A DNA stretch of 48,055 bases, from assembly GCA_902634695.1 (NCBI GenBank), contig CACPLE010000004.1, positions 1 through 48,055 of the forward strand. The letters run 5' to 3'. Shown here one piece after another: positions 34,050 to 45,925 of this stretch. The position numbers were made by a program, and so were the translations under genes. How positions within the stretch are numbered: the first letter of the stretch is position 1; every line of letters begins with the position of its first letter. The notes under the pieces are model-generated. The model searched no databases. It worked only from the letters and a program-made list of their open reading frames with translations, and was not told the origin of the DNA. Source of the stretch: an uncultured Pelagibacteraceae bacterium (lineage in GTDB: Bacteria > Pseudomonadota > Alphaproteobacteria > Pelagibacterales > Pelagibacteraceae).

Positions 34050-34574
34050 TTAAACAACAATTCTATCTGGATTATTTTTTTGTTTAGAAAGTTTTTTAAT
34101 TATTATTGATTTTTTTAATTTAGATAAATAATCTATAAAAAGTTTTCCATTACAATGGTCTAATTCATGTTGAATACAAGTAGCGAGTAATCCTGTTGCA
34201 TGTAGAATTTTTTTCTTTCCATCGTAATCTAAATATTCTACTTCGCATTTATTTGGTCTTTGAATCTCAGCGAATTGTCCAGGTACAGATAAACATCCTT
34301 CTTCATAAGTGGCTAGTTCCTCATTTTTATTTTTAATAATTGGATTTACAAAATATCTTGGTTCTTTTTTTTCATCTTCTTTTGATAAATCCATTACAAT
34401 AATTCTTTTTGGGATTCCGATTTGGATTGCAGCCAACCCAATACCACGGGCAGAATACATTGTCTCTAACATATCTTTCATTAGTTTTCTTTCTTCATCT
34501 CCAACTTTTTCTACTGGTTCTGATATTTTTCTTAAAATTTTGTTTGGTTCTGTTAATATTGTTTTTATAGTCAT
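34050..34574 (-). CDS. def: Peptide deformylase
   Basis: Removes the formyl group from new proteins. It has 174 residues with all three family motifs: GIGLAAIQIG, EEGCLSVPG with the metal Cys, and QHELDHCNG with the two metal His and catalytic Glu. It is upstream of fmt by 3 bp. The function pairs directly with Fmt. Confidence 0.97.
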   Translation of the reverse strand: MTIKTILTEPNKILRKISEPVEKVGDEERKLMKDMLETMYSARGIGLAAIQIGIPKRIIVMDLSKEDEKKEPRYFVNPIIKNKNEELATYEEGCLSVPGQFAEIQRPNKCEVEYLDYDGKKKILHATGLLATCIQHELDHCNGKLFIDYLSKLKKSIIIKKLSKQKNNPDRIVV

Positions 34575-34605
34575 TTTTAATAATTATATTATTTTATAAT
34601 AAATA

Positions 34606-36366
34606 CTAAACTTTTAAAGGAAGAACTTTTAATAGTAAATTATTTCTTATTTTATCAAGATTAAGCTGGTTTAATATGCTTACAATAAAATATAAAGTTT
34701 CAGAATCTATGTCGGTAATTTTATCTTGACCTATAATTTCTACTAATCTCAACAATACTAGTCCTGGCTCATTTCTATTTATAAATATTTGTATATCATA
34801 AGGTATATTTGGATCAGTTTTTTCATAAATATTTTCATATTTTTTTGGTATTTCCAAACCATCTGATTTTAATGATTCAAGAACAATTAGGTCATTTATA
34901 GAAAAAAAATATTTTTTATCTTTTTTAACTTTTTTTAATATACCTTCTAAAACTTTTTCGATGTTAATTGATTTTGAATCTTCTTTAAAATAGTCTAAAA
35001 TTTTTGACTGATGAATTATTTTATTATTATACTTAATTTTTTTTTCTTCTACATTTTTGCTTTTTCTATACGTATTATAAAATGTAATAAAATTTGATGG
35101 AACTTCATTTTCATCTATAGGCTCTAAAAAATCTTCCAATTTATTATTAAAGGCATTCGAAATACCATTTTTTTCAAAAGAATCTTTTAATAGCTTAATT
35201 AATTTTATTTTCTTTGGTACATTTTCTGTAATTAAAACACCTTGATAAACAAGAGCTCTAGATTCTGAATCTGGTAATAATTTAGAAGAATCTTCAACAG
35301 TTAATAATTGATTAATACTAAATTGAAATCTTTCATAAAGAGAAAATAACTCTTCTTCATTATAATTTCTTTCGTGAGTTGCCATTTCAATTGTGGATAG
35401 TTTTTCTATATCTTCTAAATCAACTAAATCAACATTTTCCAACAAATTTGAATATGATAAATATTTCCAAATTATCTTTGGAGTAGTTTTTTTGGGCTCA
35501 AAATTAAAATCTTTATTTGTTCTGTGAGATAAATGAAAATCTAATAAATTCTTTTCAGAAATTTCATTGTCTAAATTTTCTTCATATTCCATTAAATATG
35601 AAAATTTTTTTTCAAAAAATTTATCTTTGAAATTGTTTTCTTTCATTAAATCAAAATAAAGTTGAGCTTCCTCCCTTTTGTCTAAATTAATTAAACAATA
35701 AATTTTATATTTTGAAACATAGTTTTCATTTATTAAAAGATCTGTCTTATTAAAAATTTCGCAAGACTTAGCAGTATTTGCATGGGACAGATAATAATCT
35801 AAATAATATGTAATTAGTTTATCTCCATAGGGTAAATTATTATTTTTTGATAAATATTCTTCTATCAAAATTAAATTTTTTTGTTTAATTAGCCAGTCTG
35901 ATTTTATTTTTAAAAATTCTTCCCTAGTTATATTTTTTTCTGGAAAATGAGAATTGGTTAACAAGGCTATATTTAAAATTTCTTTTGCGTCATTTGACAA
36001 ATTGATATTATTAATTTTTTCGATAGTTTTTAAAATTATTTCTCCATTCGAATTTTGCCACATATCCATTGATAAATCATTTTCAGCTGGATCATATATT
36101 CCAACAATGTTTATTTTTTCTGAAGTGGAATTTTTTTTTTCTTCAACCTCAATATCACTTTTTTGATTAGTTTGAATTTGAAAAATAGAATCTGATATAG
36201 ATTGTTCTTGATCGAATAAATTTTCATTTTGTAGTGTCTGTTCGTCTGCAGTTTGTTTTTCTAAATTCCAAATATCAACTGGTTCCTCAGAATAAGAATT
36301 TTGAATAAAAAAAAAACTTATTAAAATTGATAAACTTATTTTATTTAACAACTTTAAAATTTTCAT
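34606..36366 (-). CDS. Large exported protein of unknown function (586 aa)
   Basis: Not recognised. The first about 26 residues form a signal peptide (KLLNKISLSILISFFFIQNSYS then EE), so export to the periplasm is predicted. The mature part is acidic, largely helical and without cysteines that would suggest disulphides; it has no obvious repeats, though segments like NKTDLLINENYVSKYK followed by LINLDKREEAQLYF look like helical-repeat (TPR-like) protein. It lies between the def operon and the aroK divergent point, and its start overlaps a small membrane protein gene by 26 bp. The two are probably coupled and work together at the envelope. Confidence 0.78.
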   Translation of the reverse strand: MKILKLLNKISLSILISFFFIQNSYSEEPVDIWNLEKQTADEQTLQNENLFDQEQSISDSIFQIQTNQKSDIEVEEKKNSTSEKINIVGIYDPAENDLSMDMWQNSNGEIILKTIEKINNINLSNDAKEILNIALLTNSHFPEKNITREEFLKIKSDWLIKQKNLILIEEYLSKNNNLPYGDKLITYYLDYYLSHANTAKSCEIFNKTDLLINENYVSKYKIYCLINLDKREEAQLYFDLMKENNFKDKFFEKKFSYLMEYEENLDNEISEKNLLDFHLSHRTNKDFNFEPKKTTPKIIWKYLSYSNLLENVDLVDLEDIEKLSTIEMATHERNYNEEELFSLYERFQFSINQLLTVEDSSKLLPDSESRALVYQGVLITENVPKKIKLIKLLKDSFEKNGISNAFNNKLEDFLEPIDENEVPSNFITFYNTYRKSKNVEEKKIKYNNKIIHQSKILDYFKEDSKSINIEKVLEGILKKVKKDKKYFFSINDLIVLESLKSDGLEIPKKYENIYEKTDPNIPYDIQIFINRNEPGLVLLRLVEIIGQDKITDIDSETLYFIVSILNQLNLDKIRNNLLLKVLPLKV

Positions 36367-36526
36367 TAGGAATAATTTTTTCTATTTTTTTATTTGGGTA
36401 AGGAAAATTTATTTTGTCTATAACTACAATTATTAAGAATAATACAATAAAAATAAATAGAACCCTGATTAGTATTTTGACTAATCCACCAAGTCCACCT
36501 GCTCTTGTTTTTTTTTGAAATTGCAT
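36341..36526 (-). CDS. Small single-span membrane protein (61 aa)
   Basis: 61 residues: a basic N-terminus with TRAGGLGGL, one strong membrane helix (about 17-40) and a short lysine-rich tail. No family is recognised. Its 3' end overlaps the start of the exported 586-residue protein by 26 bp, which supports a real two-gene unit. The start codon lies 57 bp from the divergent aroK start, so both share that promoter region. Confidence 0.62.
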   Translation of the reverse strand: MQFQKKTRAGGLGGLVKILIRVLFIFIVLFLIIVVIDKINFPYPNKKIEKIIPNENFKVVK

Positions 36527-36583
36527 ATATCGTTTATTAATTTCAAATTAAGACATATTTGTGTTTTTTCAATAATAATACTT

Positions 36584-37093
36584 ATGAAATTAAAAAAAAA
36601 CCTAATATTAATAGGCATGATGGCTTCTGGGAAATCGACAATAGGCCAACTTTTAGCAAAAAAATTAAGATTAAGATTTTTTGATACAGATTTCATTTTC
36701 GAAAAAAAAATGAAAATGAAAATTGCTGAATTTTTTCATAAAAGAGGTGAAAAAAAATTTAGAAATTTAGAAAAAAAAATTATATTAAATATACTAAAAA
36801 AAAATAATTGTGTAGTATCAATTGGTGGTGGAGCTTTTATTGACCATGAAATTAGAAATATTGCAAATAAAAAACATAAAACAATTTGGTTAAACTGGAC
36901 TTCAGACACATTGATAAATAGAATAAAAAAAAACAACAAAAGACCTTTGGCATTAAATTTAACCAATAATGAACTAAACAAATTAATAGTTGATAGGTCT
37001 AAAATTTACTCTAGGGCAAAATATAAGATAGATTGTGAAAATATGAAAAAAGTTGAAATAGTTAATAGAATTATAGAAGTTATTAATCAATGA
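36584..37093 (+). CDS. aroK: Shikimate kinase
   Basis: Phosphorylates shikimate. It has 169 residues from this ATG. Walker A is GMMASGKST, the shikimate-binding DTDFIFE follows, then GEKKFRNLE and the GGGA loop, with the lid Arg in NKRPLAL. The frame continues 23 codons upstream, but those residues lack family resemblance, and the usual start is a few residues before the P-loop. It overlaps aroB by 4 bp. Confidence 0.93.
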   Translation: MKLKKNLILIGMMASGKSTIGQLLAKKLRLRFFDTDFIFEKKMKMKIAEFFHKRGEKKFRNLEKKIILNILKKNNCVVSIGGGAFIDHEIRNIANKKHKTIWLNWTSDTLINRIKKNNKRPLALNLTNNELNKLIVDRSKIYSRAKYKIDCENMKKVEIVNRIIEVINQ

Positions 37094-38193
37094 AGATTTC
37101 TAGAATAAAAGTTAAAACCAGCAGTCGTTCATACAATATTATTATTGGAAAAAATATAATCAATAATATATCTAAAATTTTAAATAACAATATAGGCAAA
37201 TTTAACAAATGCCTAATAGTAATAGATAAAAAAGTTCCAAAAAAATTTTTAAAAAAAATTAATTTTTTTCTAAAAAAAAAGAAAATTATCTATTTTTTTA
37301 ATTCTTCTGAAAAAAATAAAAACCAGAACACAATTAATAAAATAATTGAAATTCTATTGAAAAATAATTTTTATAGAAATGATTGTTTAATATCTATTGG
37401 TGGGGGAATAACTGGAGACGTGTCTAGTTTTGCAGCTAGTATTTTCAAAAGAGGTATAAAATTTATAAATGTTCCAACTACTTTATTATCTCAAATTGAC
37501 TCTTCTATTGGTGGTAAAACTGGAATTAACTCAAAATATGGAAAAAATTTAATAGGAACTTTTTACCAACCTCATTTGGTTATTTCAGATACAAATTTCC
37601 TTAAATCTTTGCCCAGTAGAGAAGTTATATGTGGATATGCTGAAATACTTAAACATTCATTAATTATTAATAGAAAATTCTTTTTTTACTTAGAAAAAAA
37701 TGCAAAAAATATTTTAAATTTAAAAAGTCCTTTTTTAGAAAAAGCAATTTTCAAAAGTTGTTTAATTAAAAAAAAAATAGTTGAAAAGGACGAAAAAGAG
37801 AAAAACGTAAGACAAATTTTAAACTTTGGTCATACTTTTGGTCATGCTTTTGAAGCAGCAAAAAAATATTCTAATAAACTTAATCATGGCGAAGCTGTAG
37901 CTCTTGGAATGTTTTGTGCTCTAAATTTTGCAAAAGTCAACGGTAACTTGCATAATAATGATTATAAAATAATTGTAAAACATTATACTAAGTTAAAATT
38001 ACCAATGAACATAAAAAAATATTTTTCAAAAAAGGATTTGAATAAACTTATATCATTTATGAAAAAAGATAAAAAAAACAGCAATAGTAAAATTAACTTG
38101 GTTTTAGTTAATAAAATCGGAAATGCTAATTACAATTGTCAATTCAACAATTCAAAATTATATAATTTTTTATTAAAAAATTTAGTTAATTAA
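37090..38193 (+). CDS. aroB: 3-dehydroquinate synthase
   Basis: Makes 3-dehydroquinate from DAHP using NAD and a metal. It has 367 residues. Landmarks are GGGITGDVSSFAASIF, the NVPTTLLSQIDSSIGGKTGIN stretch split around the Ser-rich turn, and the metal ligands in FGHTFGHAFE and NHGEAVALGM. With aroK it forms the usual aroKB pair; aroA is about 32 kb away in this window. Its stop overlaps bolA on the other strand by 8 bp. Confidence 0.96.
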   Translation: MKISRIKVKTSSRSYNIIIGKNIINNISKILNNNIGKFNKCLIVIDKKVPKKFLKKINFFLKKKKIIYFFNSSEKNKNQNTINKIIEILLKNNFYRNDCLISIGGGITGDVSSFAASIFKRGIKFINVPTTLLSQIDSSIGGKTGINSKYGKNLIGTFYQPHLVISDTNFLKSLPSREVICGYAEILKHSLIINRKFFFYLEKNAKNILNLKSPFLEKAIFKSCLIKKKIVEKDEKEKNVRQILNFGHTFGHAFEAAKKYSNKLNHGEAVALGMFCALNFAKVNGNLHNNDYKIIVKHYTKLKLPMNIKKYFSKKDLNKLISFMKKDKKNSNSKINLVLVNKIGNANYNCQFNNSKLYNFLLKNLVN

Positions 38194-38446
38194 TGGATAT
38201 TTTTATTGAATGAATATATTTATTTATTTCATCATCTAAAATTTTATATATTTTTTTTGTTGCGTCAATTTTATTTAATTCTTTTAGTTCATCAGATACG
38301 ATGCTTAATTCTAAATGAAATTTCCCAATTGTATGTGATGAATGTTTTTTATGTAAAAAAGTTTTATCTGTAATAACAATATTCTGAACAATTATATTTT
38401 TTTCAATTTTTTTTTTAACTTGTAAAATTAATTCGTTTACTTCCAT
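38186..38446 (-). CDS. BolA family protein
   Basis: 86 residues. The BolA signature is visible as the loop with HKKHSSHTIGKFHLEL carrying the conserved His, and the C-terminal DDEINKYIHSIKI segment. BolA proteins partner monothiol glutaredoxins in Fe-S trafficking; the alphaproteobacterial BolA and IbaG groups both fit. It ends inside the aroB 3' end and is divergent from the J-domain gene with a 29 bp gap. Confidence 0.85.
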   Translation of the reverse strand: MEVNELILQVKKKIEKNIIVQNIVITDKTFLHKKHSSHTIGKFHLELSIVSDELKELNKIDATKKIYKILDDEINKYIHSIKISIN

Positions 38447-38475
38447 AAATATTTTTTGTTATTATATTATATACT

Positions 38476-38991
38476 ATGAAAAATATATGTGATTGGAATA
38501 ATTGTTTTAATATCGGCGAATACAAAGCACCCGTAGAGAAAGATAATAGCAAAAAATATCGATTATTATGTTTGAATCATGTTAAAGAATTTAATAAAAA
38601 TTGGAACTATTTTTCTGGAATGAATGATGATCAAATTTTAGAGTTCTTAAAATCTGATGTAACTTGGCATAAACCAACACAAAGCTTTACTTCATCAGAT
38701 AATTTTTTTAAAATTTTGTGGAATAATACACTGAATGACGAGATTGACGCTTCTAAATTTAAGAATATTAATCAGTTCAAATTTAATAATAATGATATCA
38801 AAGCTTTCAGCATATTAGGGATATCCGTGGGTTTAAAATGGAGCAAGATACAAGATAAATTCAAAAAGCTTGTCAAAAAATTTCACCCTGATATGAATTC
38901 TGGAAATAAAAATTATGAGGAAAAACTTAAAGTTATAACTTTAGCTTATACACAATTAAAAAATACATATAGAGGAAAAATTGACACCTAA
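38476..38991 (+). CDS. J-domain protein with N-terminal Cys cluster
   Basis: 171 residues. The C-terminal about 65 residues form a J domain with the HPD tripeptide in KKFHPDMNSG. The N-terminal part carries C5, C10, C32 and H35 (ICDWNNC, LLCLNHV), a possible zinc site, then NWNYFSGM, a pattern seen in an alphaproteobacterial family encoded just upstream of cobS. It would recruit DnaK to a client; CobS/CobT are obvious candidates by position. The last 11 bases overlap cobS. Confidence 0.85.
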   Translation: MKNICDWNNCFNIGEYKAPVEKDNSKKYRLLCLNHVKEFNKNWNYFSGMNDDQILEFLKSDVTWHKPTQSFTSSDNFFKILWNNTLNDEIDASKFKNINQFKFNNNDIKAFSILGISVGLKWSKIQDKFKKLVKKFHPDMNSGNKNYEEKLKVITLAYTQLKNTYRGKIDT

Positions 38992-39955
38992 TTTAAATAT
39001 CGAGCCAGATATAAATTTATCAGTTAAACAAACTTTTGGAATAGAAAGTGACATGGAGGTTAGAGCTTTTTCAAAAAAAAATGAATATGTTCCGGAAATT
39101 GATAAAGACTATAAATTTGACCGTGATACAACTCTGGCAATACTAAGTGGTTTTTCTCATAACAAAAAAGTAATTGTGCATGGATATCATGGAACCGGTA
39201 AAAGTACGCACATAACTCAAGTTGCCGCAAGACTGAATTGGCCATGCATTAGAATAAATCTTGATTCACATATTAGCAGAATAGATTTGATAGGAAAAGA
39301 TGCAATTGTATTAAAAGATGAAAAACAAGTTACAGAGTTTAGAGAAGGAATTTTACCGTGGTCATTTCAAAATCCGGTTGCTTTAGTTTTTGACGAATAC
39401 GACGCTGGTAGAAGCGATGTTATGTTTGTTTTACAAAGAATTTTGGAAAGCGATGGTTTTTTTACTCTGCTAGACAAAAATAAAGTTATAAAACAAAATA
39501 AATATTTTAGATTATTTGCTACTGCAAATACAATTGGATTAGGTGATACAACAGGTTTATATACTGGAACACAACAAATCAATCAAGCGCAGCTTGATAG
39601 ATGGGAAATTGTAACTTCGCTAAATTATTTAAGTTTAGAAAAAGAAATGGAAATTATTTTATCAAAAAATAAAAAGTTAAATAATCCAAAAGGTAAAGAA
39701 AAAGTATCAAATATGATTAAAGTTGCATCTTTAACCAGAAAAGGTTTTATTGCGGGAGACATATCGACCGTGATGAGTCCTCGAACTGTTCTAAATTGGT
39801 GCAACAATACAGAAATCTTTAAAGATACTGGCTACGCTTTCAGAGTTACTTTTTTAAATAAATGCGATGAACTAGAAAAAAATATTATTGCTGAATATTA
39901 TCAAAGGTGTTTTGGAGAAGATTTGCCAGAATCTTTAATAAATGTTCAGATTTAA
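38981..39955 (+). CDS. cobS: CobS-type AAA+ ATPase
   Basis: 324 residues, closely matching the CobS subunit of aerobic cobaltochelatase. The Walker A is GYHGTGKST, Walker B ALVFDEYDAG, and sensor-type ATANTIGLGD follows; the N-terminal DRDTTLAILSGF is typical. The start is TTG within the J-protein end; no better ATG preserves the conserved N-terminus with FGIESDMEV. The large chelatase subunit CobN and the rest of cobalamin synthesis are absent from the window, so this ATPase may serve another metal or protein-remodelling job. Confidence 0.9.
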   Translation: MTPNLNIEPDINLSVKQTFGIESDMEVRAFSKKNEYVPEIDKDYKFDRDTTLAILSGFSHNKKVIVHGYHGTGKSTHITQVAARLNWPCIRINLDSHISRIDLIGKDAIVLKDEKQVTEFREGILPWSFQNPVALVFDEYDAGRSDVMFVLQRILESDGFFTLLDKNKVIKQNKYFRLFATANTIGLGDTTGLYTGTQQINQAQLDRWEIVTSLNYLSLEKEMEIILSKNKKLNNPKGKEKVSNMIKVASLTRKGFIAGDISTVMSPRTVLNWCNNTEIFKDTGYAFRVTFLNKCDELEKNIIAEYYQRCFGEDLPESLINVQI

Positions 39956-41746
39956 ATGAACAAAGAAGATAATTATAAAGAGAAGTTTAAACAGGCTCTA
40001 ATTTCTACAGTAAAAGTAATATCCGAAGATTATAAAGTAAAAAAGGATAAAAAAAATCAAAGTTCCGATAATATAAATTTTTTTGAAATAGATAATCTAA
40101 CTAATAAATATGACTTTATACGTTTTAGAGCTGAAGCAGATTCTGAGGCATTAAAAAAAAAATTTTCTAATAAAGAAATTTATCAAAATAATTTACCAAA
40201 AAATTCTTCTTATAGATCGTTATACGATATTTCTGAAAAAATCAGATATGAACTACTTGGCTCAAAAATGCTAAGAGGAATATCTAAAAATATTTTTGAA
40301 AATTATATGCAAAAAATAAATTTAAAACGCAAAGATCAATTAAAAAGCAAAGAAGATACAAATGTTGTTGAAGCTTTTGAATTGTATATGTTAAAAAATT
40401 TTTTAGATATAAAACTAAATACGATTTCTACTAAAATCTTGAGTTTCTGGGAAAAGGAATTTAATTCTTCATTAAAAAAACACTTAAAATTCTTGCACGA
40501 TAATCTTGAAAATCAAAAAACATATAATTCAAAATTTTCTAAAATTTTAGAGGAAATGAATATTTTTGAATCTCAAGATGAAAATGAAAAACAGGAAACT
40601 AATGAAGATCAAGAAAACAATGAAAACAATAGCAATAATAACCAATCGGAGGATGAACAAGAAAAAAGTAAGCAAGAAGAAAGCCAGAATGGATTAGATG
40701 GTGAATATAATTTTGATGATTATTCAATGAATGAACAACTTATAGATACAAATTCTGAAGAGCAATCATCTGAAAATATAATTCAAAAAATGAATTTGGA
40801 TTCAATAAATAAAAATTATAATATTTTTTCAACTCAATTCGATGAAGTGGCAAAAGCTGAAAAATTAGAAAATGATGAAGAAATAACTAAATTGAGAAGT
40901 AATTTAGACCAACAACTTGTTAGTTTTCAAGACCTTATAACTAAGCTTGCAAATAAACTTCAAAGACAACTTTTAGCAAAACAAAATAGATCATGGGAAT
41001 TTGATTTAGAAGAAGGATTGCTTGATAGTTCAAAATTAACAAGAATTATAATGGATCCATATCATTCTATATCATTTAAAAAAGAACAAGATTTAGATTT
41101 TAAAGATACGGTTGTTACTTTATTAATAGACAACTCGGGTTCAATGAGAGGAAGGCCAATTACAATAGCAGCATTATGTGCAGACATTTTATCCAGAACC
41201 TTGGAAAGATGCTCGGTTAAAGTTGAAATTTTAGGTTTTACCACAAAAAATTGGAAAGGTGGAAAAAGTAGAGAGCTTTGGAACAATAATAATAAACCAA
41301 AAAATCCTGGACGTTTAAATGATCTACGCCACATTATTTATAAAAATGCAGATACTCATTGGAGGCAATCAAAAAAAAATATAGGACTAATGCTTAAAGA
41401 AGGACTGCTTAAAGAAAATATTGATGGAGAAGCAATTTTTTGGGCATTTAATAGATTAAAAAAAAGAAAAGAAGAAAGAAAAATATTGATGGTAATTTCT
41501 GACGGTGCTCCTGTTGATGATTCAACTCTTTCTGTAAATTCCGGAGATTTTTTAGAAAAACACTTAAAAAAAATTGTAAAATTTATTGAAAATAAAACCG
41601 ATATTGAAATATTGGCAATTGGAATAGGACATGATGTATCAAGATATTATAGTAAAGCCATAAAAATAACTGATGTGCAAGAATTAGGAGATGTTATGAT
41701 CAAACAATTGAGTGGATTATTTGAAAACAAAAAAAGCCTTAATTAA
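39956..41746 (+). CDS. cobT: CobT-type VWA protein
   Basis: 596 residues. It starts directly after cobS. The C-terminal third is a von Willebrand A domain with the MIDAS motif DNSGSM near 386 and later a conserved [10 protein letters not shown]. The middle (about 205-270) is a low-complexity acidic Asn/Gln/Glu stretch, as in known CobT. CobS and CobT form a two-tier ring chaperone in cobaltochelatase; a functional partnership is near certain here, the target is not. It overlaps regB on the other strand by 4 bp. Confidence 0.9.
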   Translation: MNKEDNYKEKFKQALISTVKVISEDYKVKKDKKNQSSDNINFFEIDNLTNKYDFIRFRAEADSEALKKKFSNKEIYQNNLPKNSSYRSLYDISEKIRYELLGSKMLRGISKNIFENYMQKINLKRKDQLKSKEDTNVVEAFELYMLKNFLDIKLNTISTKILSFWEKEFNSSLKKHLKFLHDNLENQKTYNSKFSKILEEMNIFESQDENEKQETNEDQENNENNSNNNQSEDEQEKSKQEESQNGLDGEYNFDDYSMNEQLIDTNSEEQSSENIIQKMNLDSINKNYNIFSTQFDEVAKAEKLENDEEITKLRSNLDQQLVSFQDLITKLANKLQRQLLAKQNRSWEFDLEEGLLDSSKLTRIIMDPYHSISFKKEQDLDFKDTVVTLLIDNSGSMRGRPITIAALCADILSRTLERCSVKVEILGFTTKNWKGGKSRELWNNNNKPKNPGRLNDLRHIIYKNADTHWRQSKKNIGLMLKEGLLKENIDGEAIFWAFNRLKKRKEERKILMVISDGAPVDDSTLSVNSGDFLEKHLKKIVKFIENKTDIEILAIGIGHDVSRYYSKAIKITDVQELGDVMIKQLSGLFENKKSLN

Positions 41747-43029
41747 ACTTTATTTAAGTCTTTATTATTCCAATTTATTATTACTTCTGCGCAACAATTC
41801 TTATTAGCATTTCTAAAAGTTATATTTGCAAAATTTTTTTCTAATAATGTTTTCCCTATAAATGTTCCAAGTCCCAGCCCATATTTAGAAATATTTTCAT
41901 GACTTGATGATCTAATGTAAGGCTCTCCTAATCTATGTTTATTTATTAAATCATCTGGAAATCCCGGTCCATCATCTTTGATGAAAATTGTTGTGGTATC
42001 TTTATCGCTTGCTAAAGAAATTTCTATTTTTTTTATTGCAAATTTATTTGCATTTCCAATAAAGTTTCTTAAACCATAAATAATCTCTGAAGATTTTTGT
42101 ATATTAAAAGGATTAAAAAAATTTTTTGAATTTACTAAGAATTCTTTTTTACTTATTTCCTTATATGATCTAACTATTTCGTTAATATAATCATATAAAG
42201 AAAGATTGGAATCTATAAAATCGTTATCAATACTTGGGTTTAGAGACAATTTTTTTAAAATATCTTTACACCTAATACTTTGACTCAACAATAAATCTAG
42301 GTCTTTGCTAATTTTTTTATTATTGCCAAATTCTTTTTTTAATTCTGTAACTGTCAATAAAATTGTAGATAAAGGTGTTCCAAGAGAATGTGCTGCTGCT
42401 GCTGCCTGTCCTCCTAAAGATAAAAGTTCATTTTCTTTAGCCATTAATTCTTGAATTTTATCATAAGCTTTTTTTCTAATTCTACTTTCTGATCCAAATT
42501 GAACTCCAAAATATACCAAAAAAATTAACCCAATAATTATTGATAGTGGCACGGCATACAAATAATAATCTGGAGCATGAAAATGTAATTCACCTGGATG
42601 AGGAAGTTCATAATAATAAAAAGTTAATAAAATCAAAATTATAGTTATAAAAAAAACTAATAAAATTGAACTCGAAATTTTTAAGTACTGCGAAGAAAAT
42701 ACAGCAGGTACTATTATTAAGAATATGAAAGGATTAGTTATGCCTCCGGTTAAAAAAAATAAAATTCCTAATTGGATTATATCGTAGCTTAAATATACTG
42801 TGGATAAAGTATTATTAAGTTGAGTTTTTTTTATTTTAAAATTTAAATATAAATTTGTCAAAATGCTAAAAAATACTATTCCGATACATGCAAAATAGTT
42901 AAAATCAAATTTTAGATAAAATTGAACAACTAAAATTGCACTTAGTTGACCAATATATGCAATCCACCTAAGATAAACATATGTGACCTTATTAAGTGAA
43001 AAAAGATTTGAAGTTTCTAAGAACTTCAT
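41743..43029 (-). CDS. regB: RegB/PrrB-type redox sensor histidine kinase
   Basis: 428 residues with about six membrane helices (25-180), then the HisKA dimerisation helix with H214 in [15 protein letters not shown] and the ATPase domain with GPGFPDDL. Two features identify RegB: GGITNPF (95-101), the quinone-binding GGxxNPF motif between membrane helices, and C254 in SIRCKDIL, the redox-active Cys of Rhodobacter RegB. It would report quinone or redox state to RegA, which is not in this window. It starts 2 bp after gyrB in the leftward direction. Confidence 0.9.
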   Translation of the reverse strand: MKFLETSNLFSLNKVTYVYLRWIAYIGQLSAILVVQFYLKFDFNYFACIGIVFFSILTNLYLNFKIKKTQLNNTLSTVYLSYDIIQLGILFFLTGGITNPFIFLIIVPAVFSSQYLKISSSILLVFFITIILILLTFYYYELPHPGELHFHAPDYYLYAVPLSIIIGLIFLVYFGVQFGSESRIRKKAYDKIQELMAKENELLSLGGQAAAAAHSLGTPLSTILLTVTELKKEFGNNKKISKDLDLLLSQSIRCKDILKKLSLNPSIDNDFIDSNLSLYDYINEIVRSYKEISKKEFLVNSKNFFNPFNIQKSSEIIYGLRNFIGNANKFAIKKIEISLASDKDTTTIFIKDDGPGFPDDLINKHRLGEPYIRSSSHENISKYGLGLGTFIGKTLLEKNFANITFRNANKNCCAEVIINWNNKDLNKV

Positions 43030-43031
43030 TT

Positions 43032-45121
<2,090 letters not shown>

Positions 45122-45255
45122 TCATTTTTAATCAATTAAATAAAATCTTAATCGGATTAAATAAGGAAAAAACGTTGATAATAAAGAATAATATAAGATT
45201 ATTAAATTTAATTTTCTATTTTTTTTTTTTAAGTAAAAAACATCATTTTTTGGCA

Positions 45256-45274
45256 TCCAAATTATAAATTTGGA
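45256..45274. repeat. Perfect inverted repeat between tRNA-Ser and gyrB
   Basis: TCCAAATT-ATA-AATTTGGA, 8 bp arms around 3 bases. It lies 31 bp downstream of the tRNA-Ser 3' end in the leftward direction. It could be a tRNA-Ser terminator hairpin (a T run follows only after about 15 bases) or an operator in the gyrB upstream region. The rest of this 212 bp gap shows nothing else I can support. Confidence 0.4.
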
Positions 45275-45304
45275 AAAAATCATTTAATATTTAAAATTAA
45301 ACTT

Positions 45305-45393
45305 TGGCGGAGAGAGTGGGATTCGAACCCACGATACCCAAAAGGTATACACACTTTCCAAGCGTGCGCCTTAAACCACTCGGCCATCTCTCC
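45305..45393 (-). tRNA. tRNA-Ser (GGA)
   Basis: An 89-base class II tRNA: acceptor GGAGAGA with TCTCTCC, anticodon loop TTGGAAA (anticodon GGA), a long variable arm with TATACC pairing GGGTAT, T stem GTGGG/CCCAC with loop TTCGAAT, discriminator G and encoded CCA. It lies between gyrB and a disrupted polysaccharide region, a common kind of boundary for variable islands. Confidence 0.96.
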
Positions 45394-45439
45394 ATAAAAA
45401 TATAATATTACTTATTGAGTAATATGGTAATAATTAATT

Positions 45440-45925
45440 ATGAAAATATTCGATTGTTTTACATATTTTGATGAAAATGAATTATTAGAGATAAGATTAA
45501 ATGAATTAAATAAGTTCGTTGATTATTTTGTAATTATTGAGTCTGGAGAAACACATCAGGGAGGAAAAAAAACAAAAAATATCAACAATAATTTACTTAA
45601 AAAATTTGGTAAAAAAATTAGATATTATTATATAAAAAAATTTAAAAAAAATCAGTCATCTTGGACAAATGAAAACTACCAAAGAAATTGTATCTCAAAA
45701 GGTTTGTATGATGCTAAAAATGAAGACATAATTATCATTTCGGATATTGATGAAATACCTAACTTAAAAAATATAAATTTTAAAAAAATTGAAAATACAA
45801 TTTTTGCATTTAGACAACTTCATTCTATGTATAAATTTAATTTGTTAAGAAAAGATAAATGGCTAGGTACAAAACTATGTTCATTTAATAAATTAATATC
45901 ACCACAATGGCTAAGAAGTTTGTGA
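45440..45925 (+). pseudogene. Family 17 glycosyltransferase, 5' part (split gene)
   Basis: 161 residues of a GT17-like (beta-1,4-N-acetylglucosaminyltransferase family) enzyme. The N-terminal pattern is typical: KIFDCFTYFDENELLEIRL, then VDYFVIIESGETHQG, RNCISKGL and the metal-binding IIISDIDEIP near 105. The frame ends at a stop created where GT17 sequence switches abruptly to lepA sequence after the 124 bp repeat. The natural continuation is found at 47861 onward. The truncated product would lack the C-terminal half of the fold. Confidence 0.8.
45799..45922 (+). repeat. 124 bp direct repeat, copy 1
   Basis: Identical base for base to 47737-47860, an offset of 1938 bp. It is a segment of the GT17 coding sequence. 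Beyond the right edge the sequence is lepA; before the left edge it is the genuine GT17 5' part. Confidence 0.98.

Noticed and set aside
38981-41746. Evidence for cobalamin biosynthesis
   Set aside because: Only the CobS and CobT subunits are present; no cobN or other pathway gene is in the window, so the pathway cannot be claimed.
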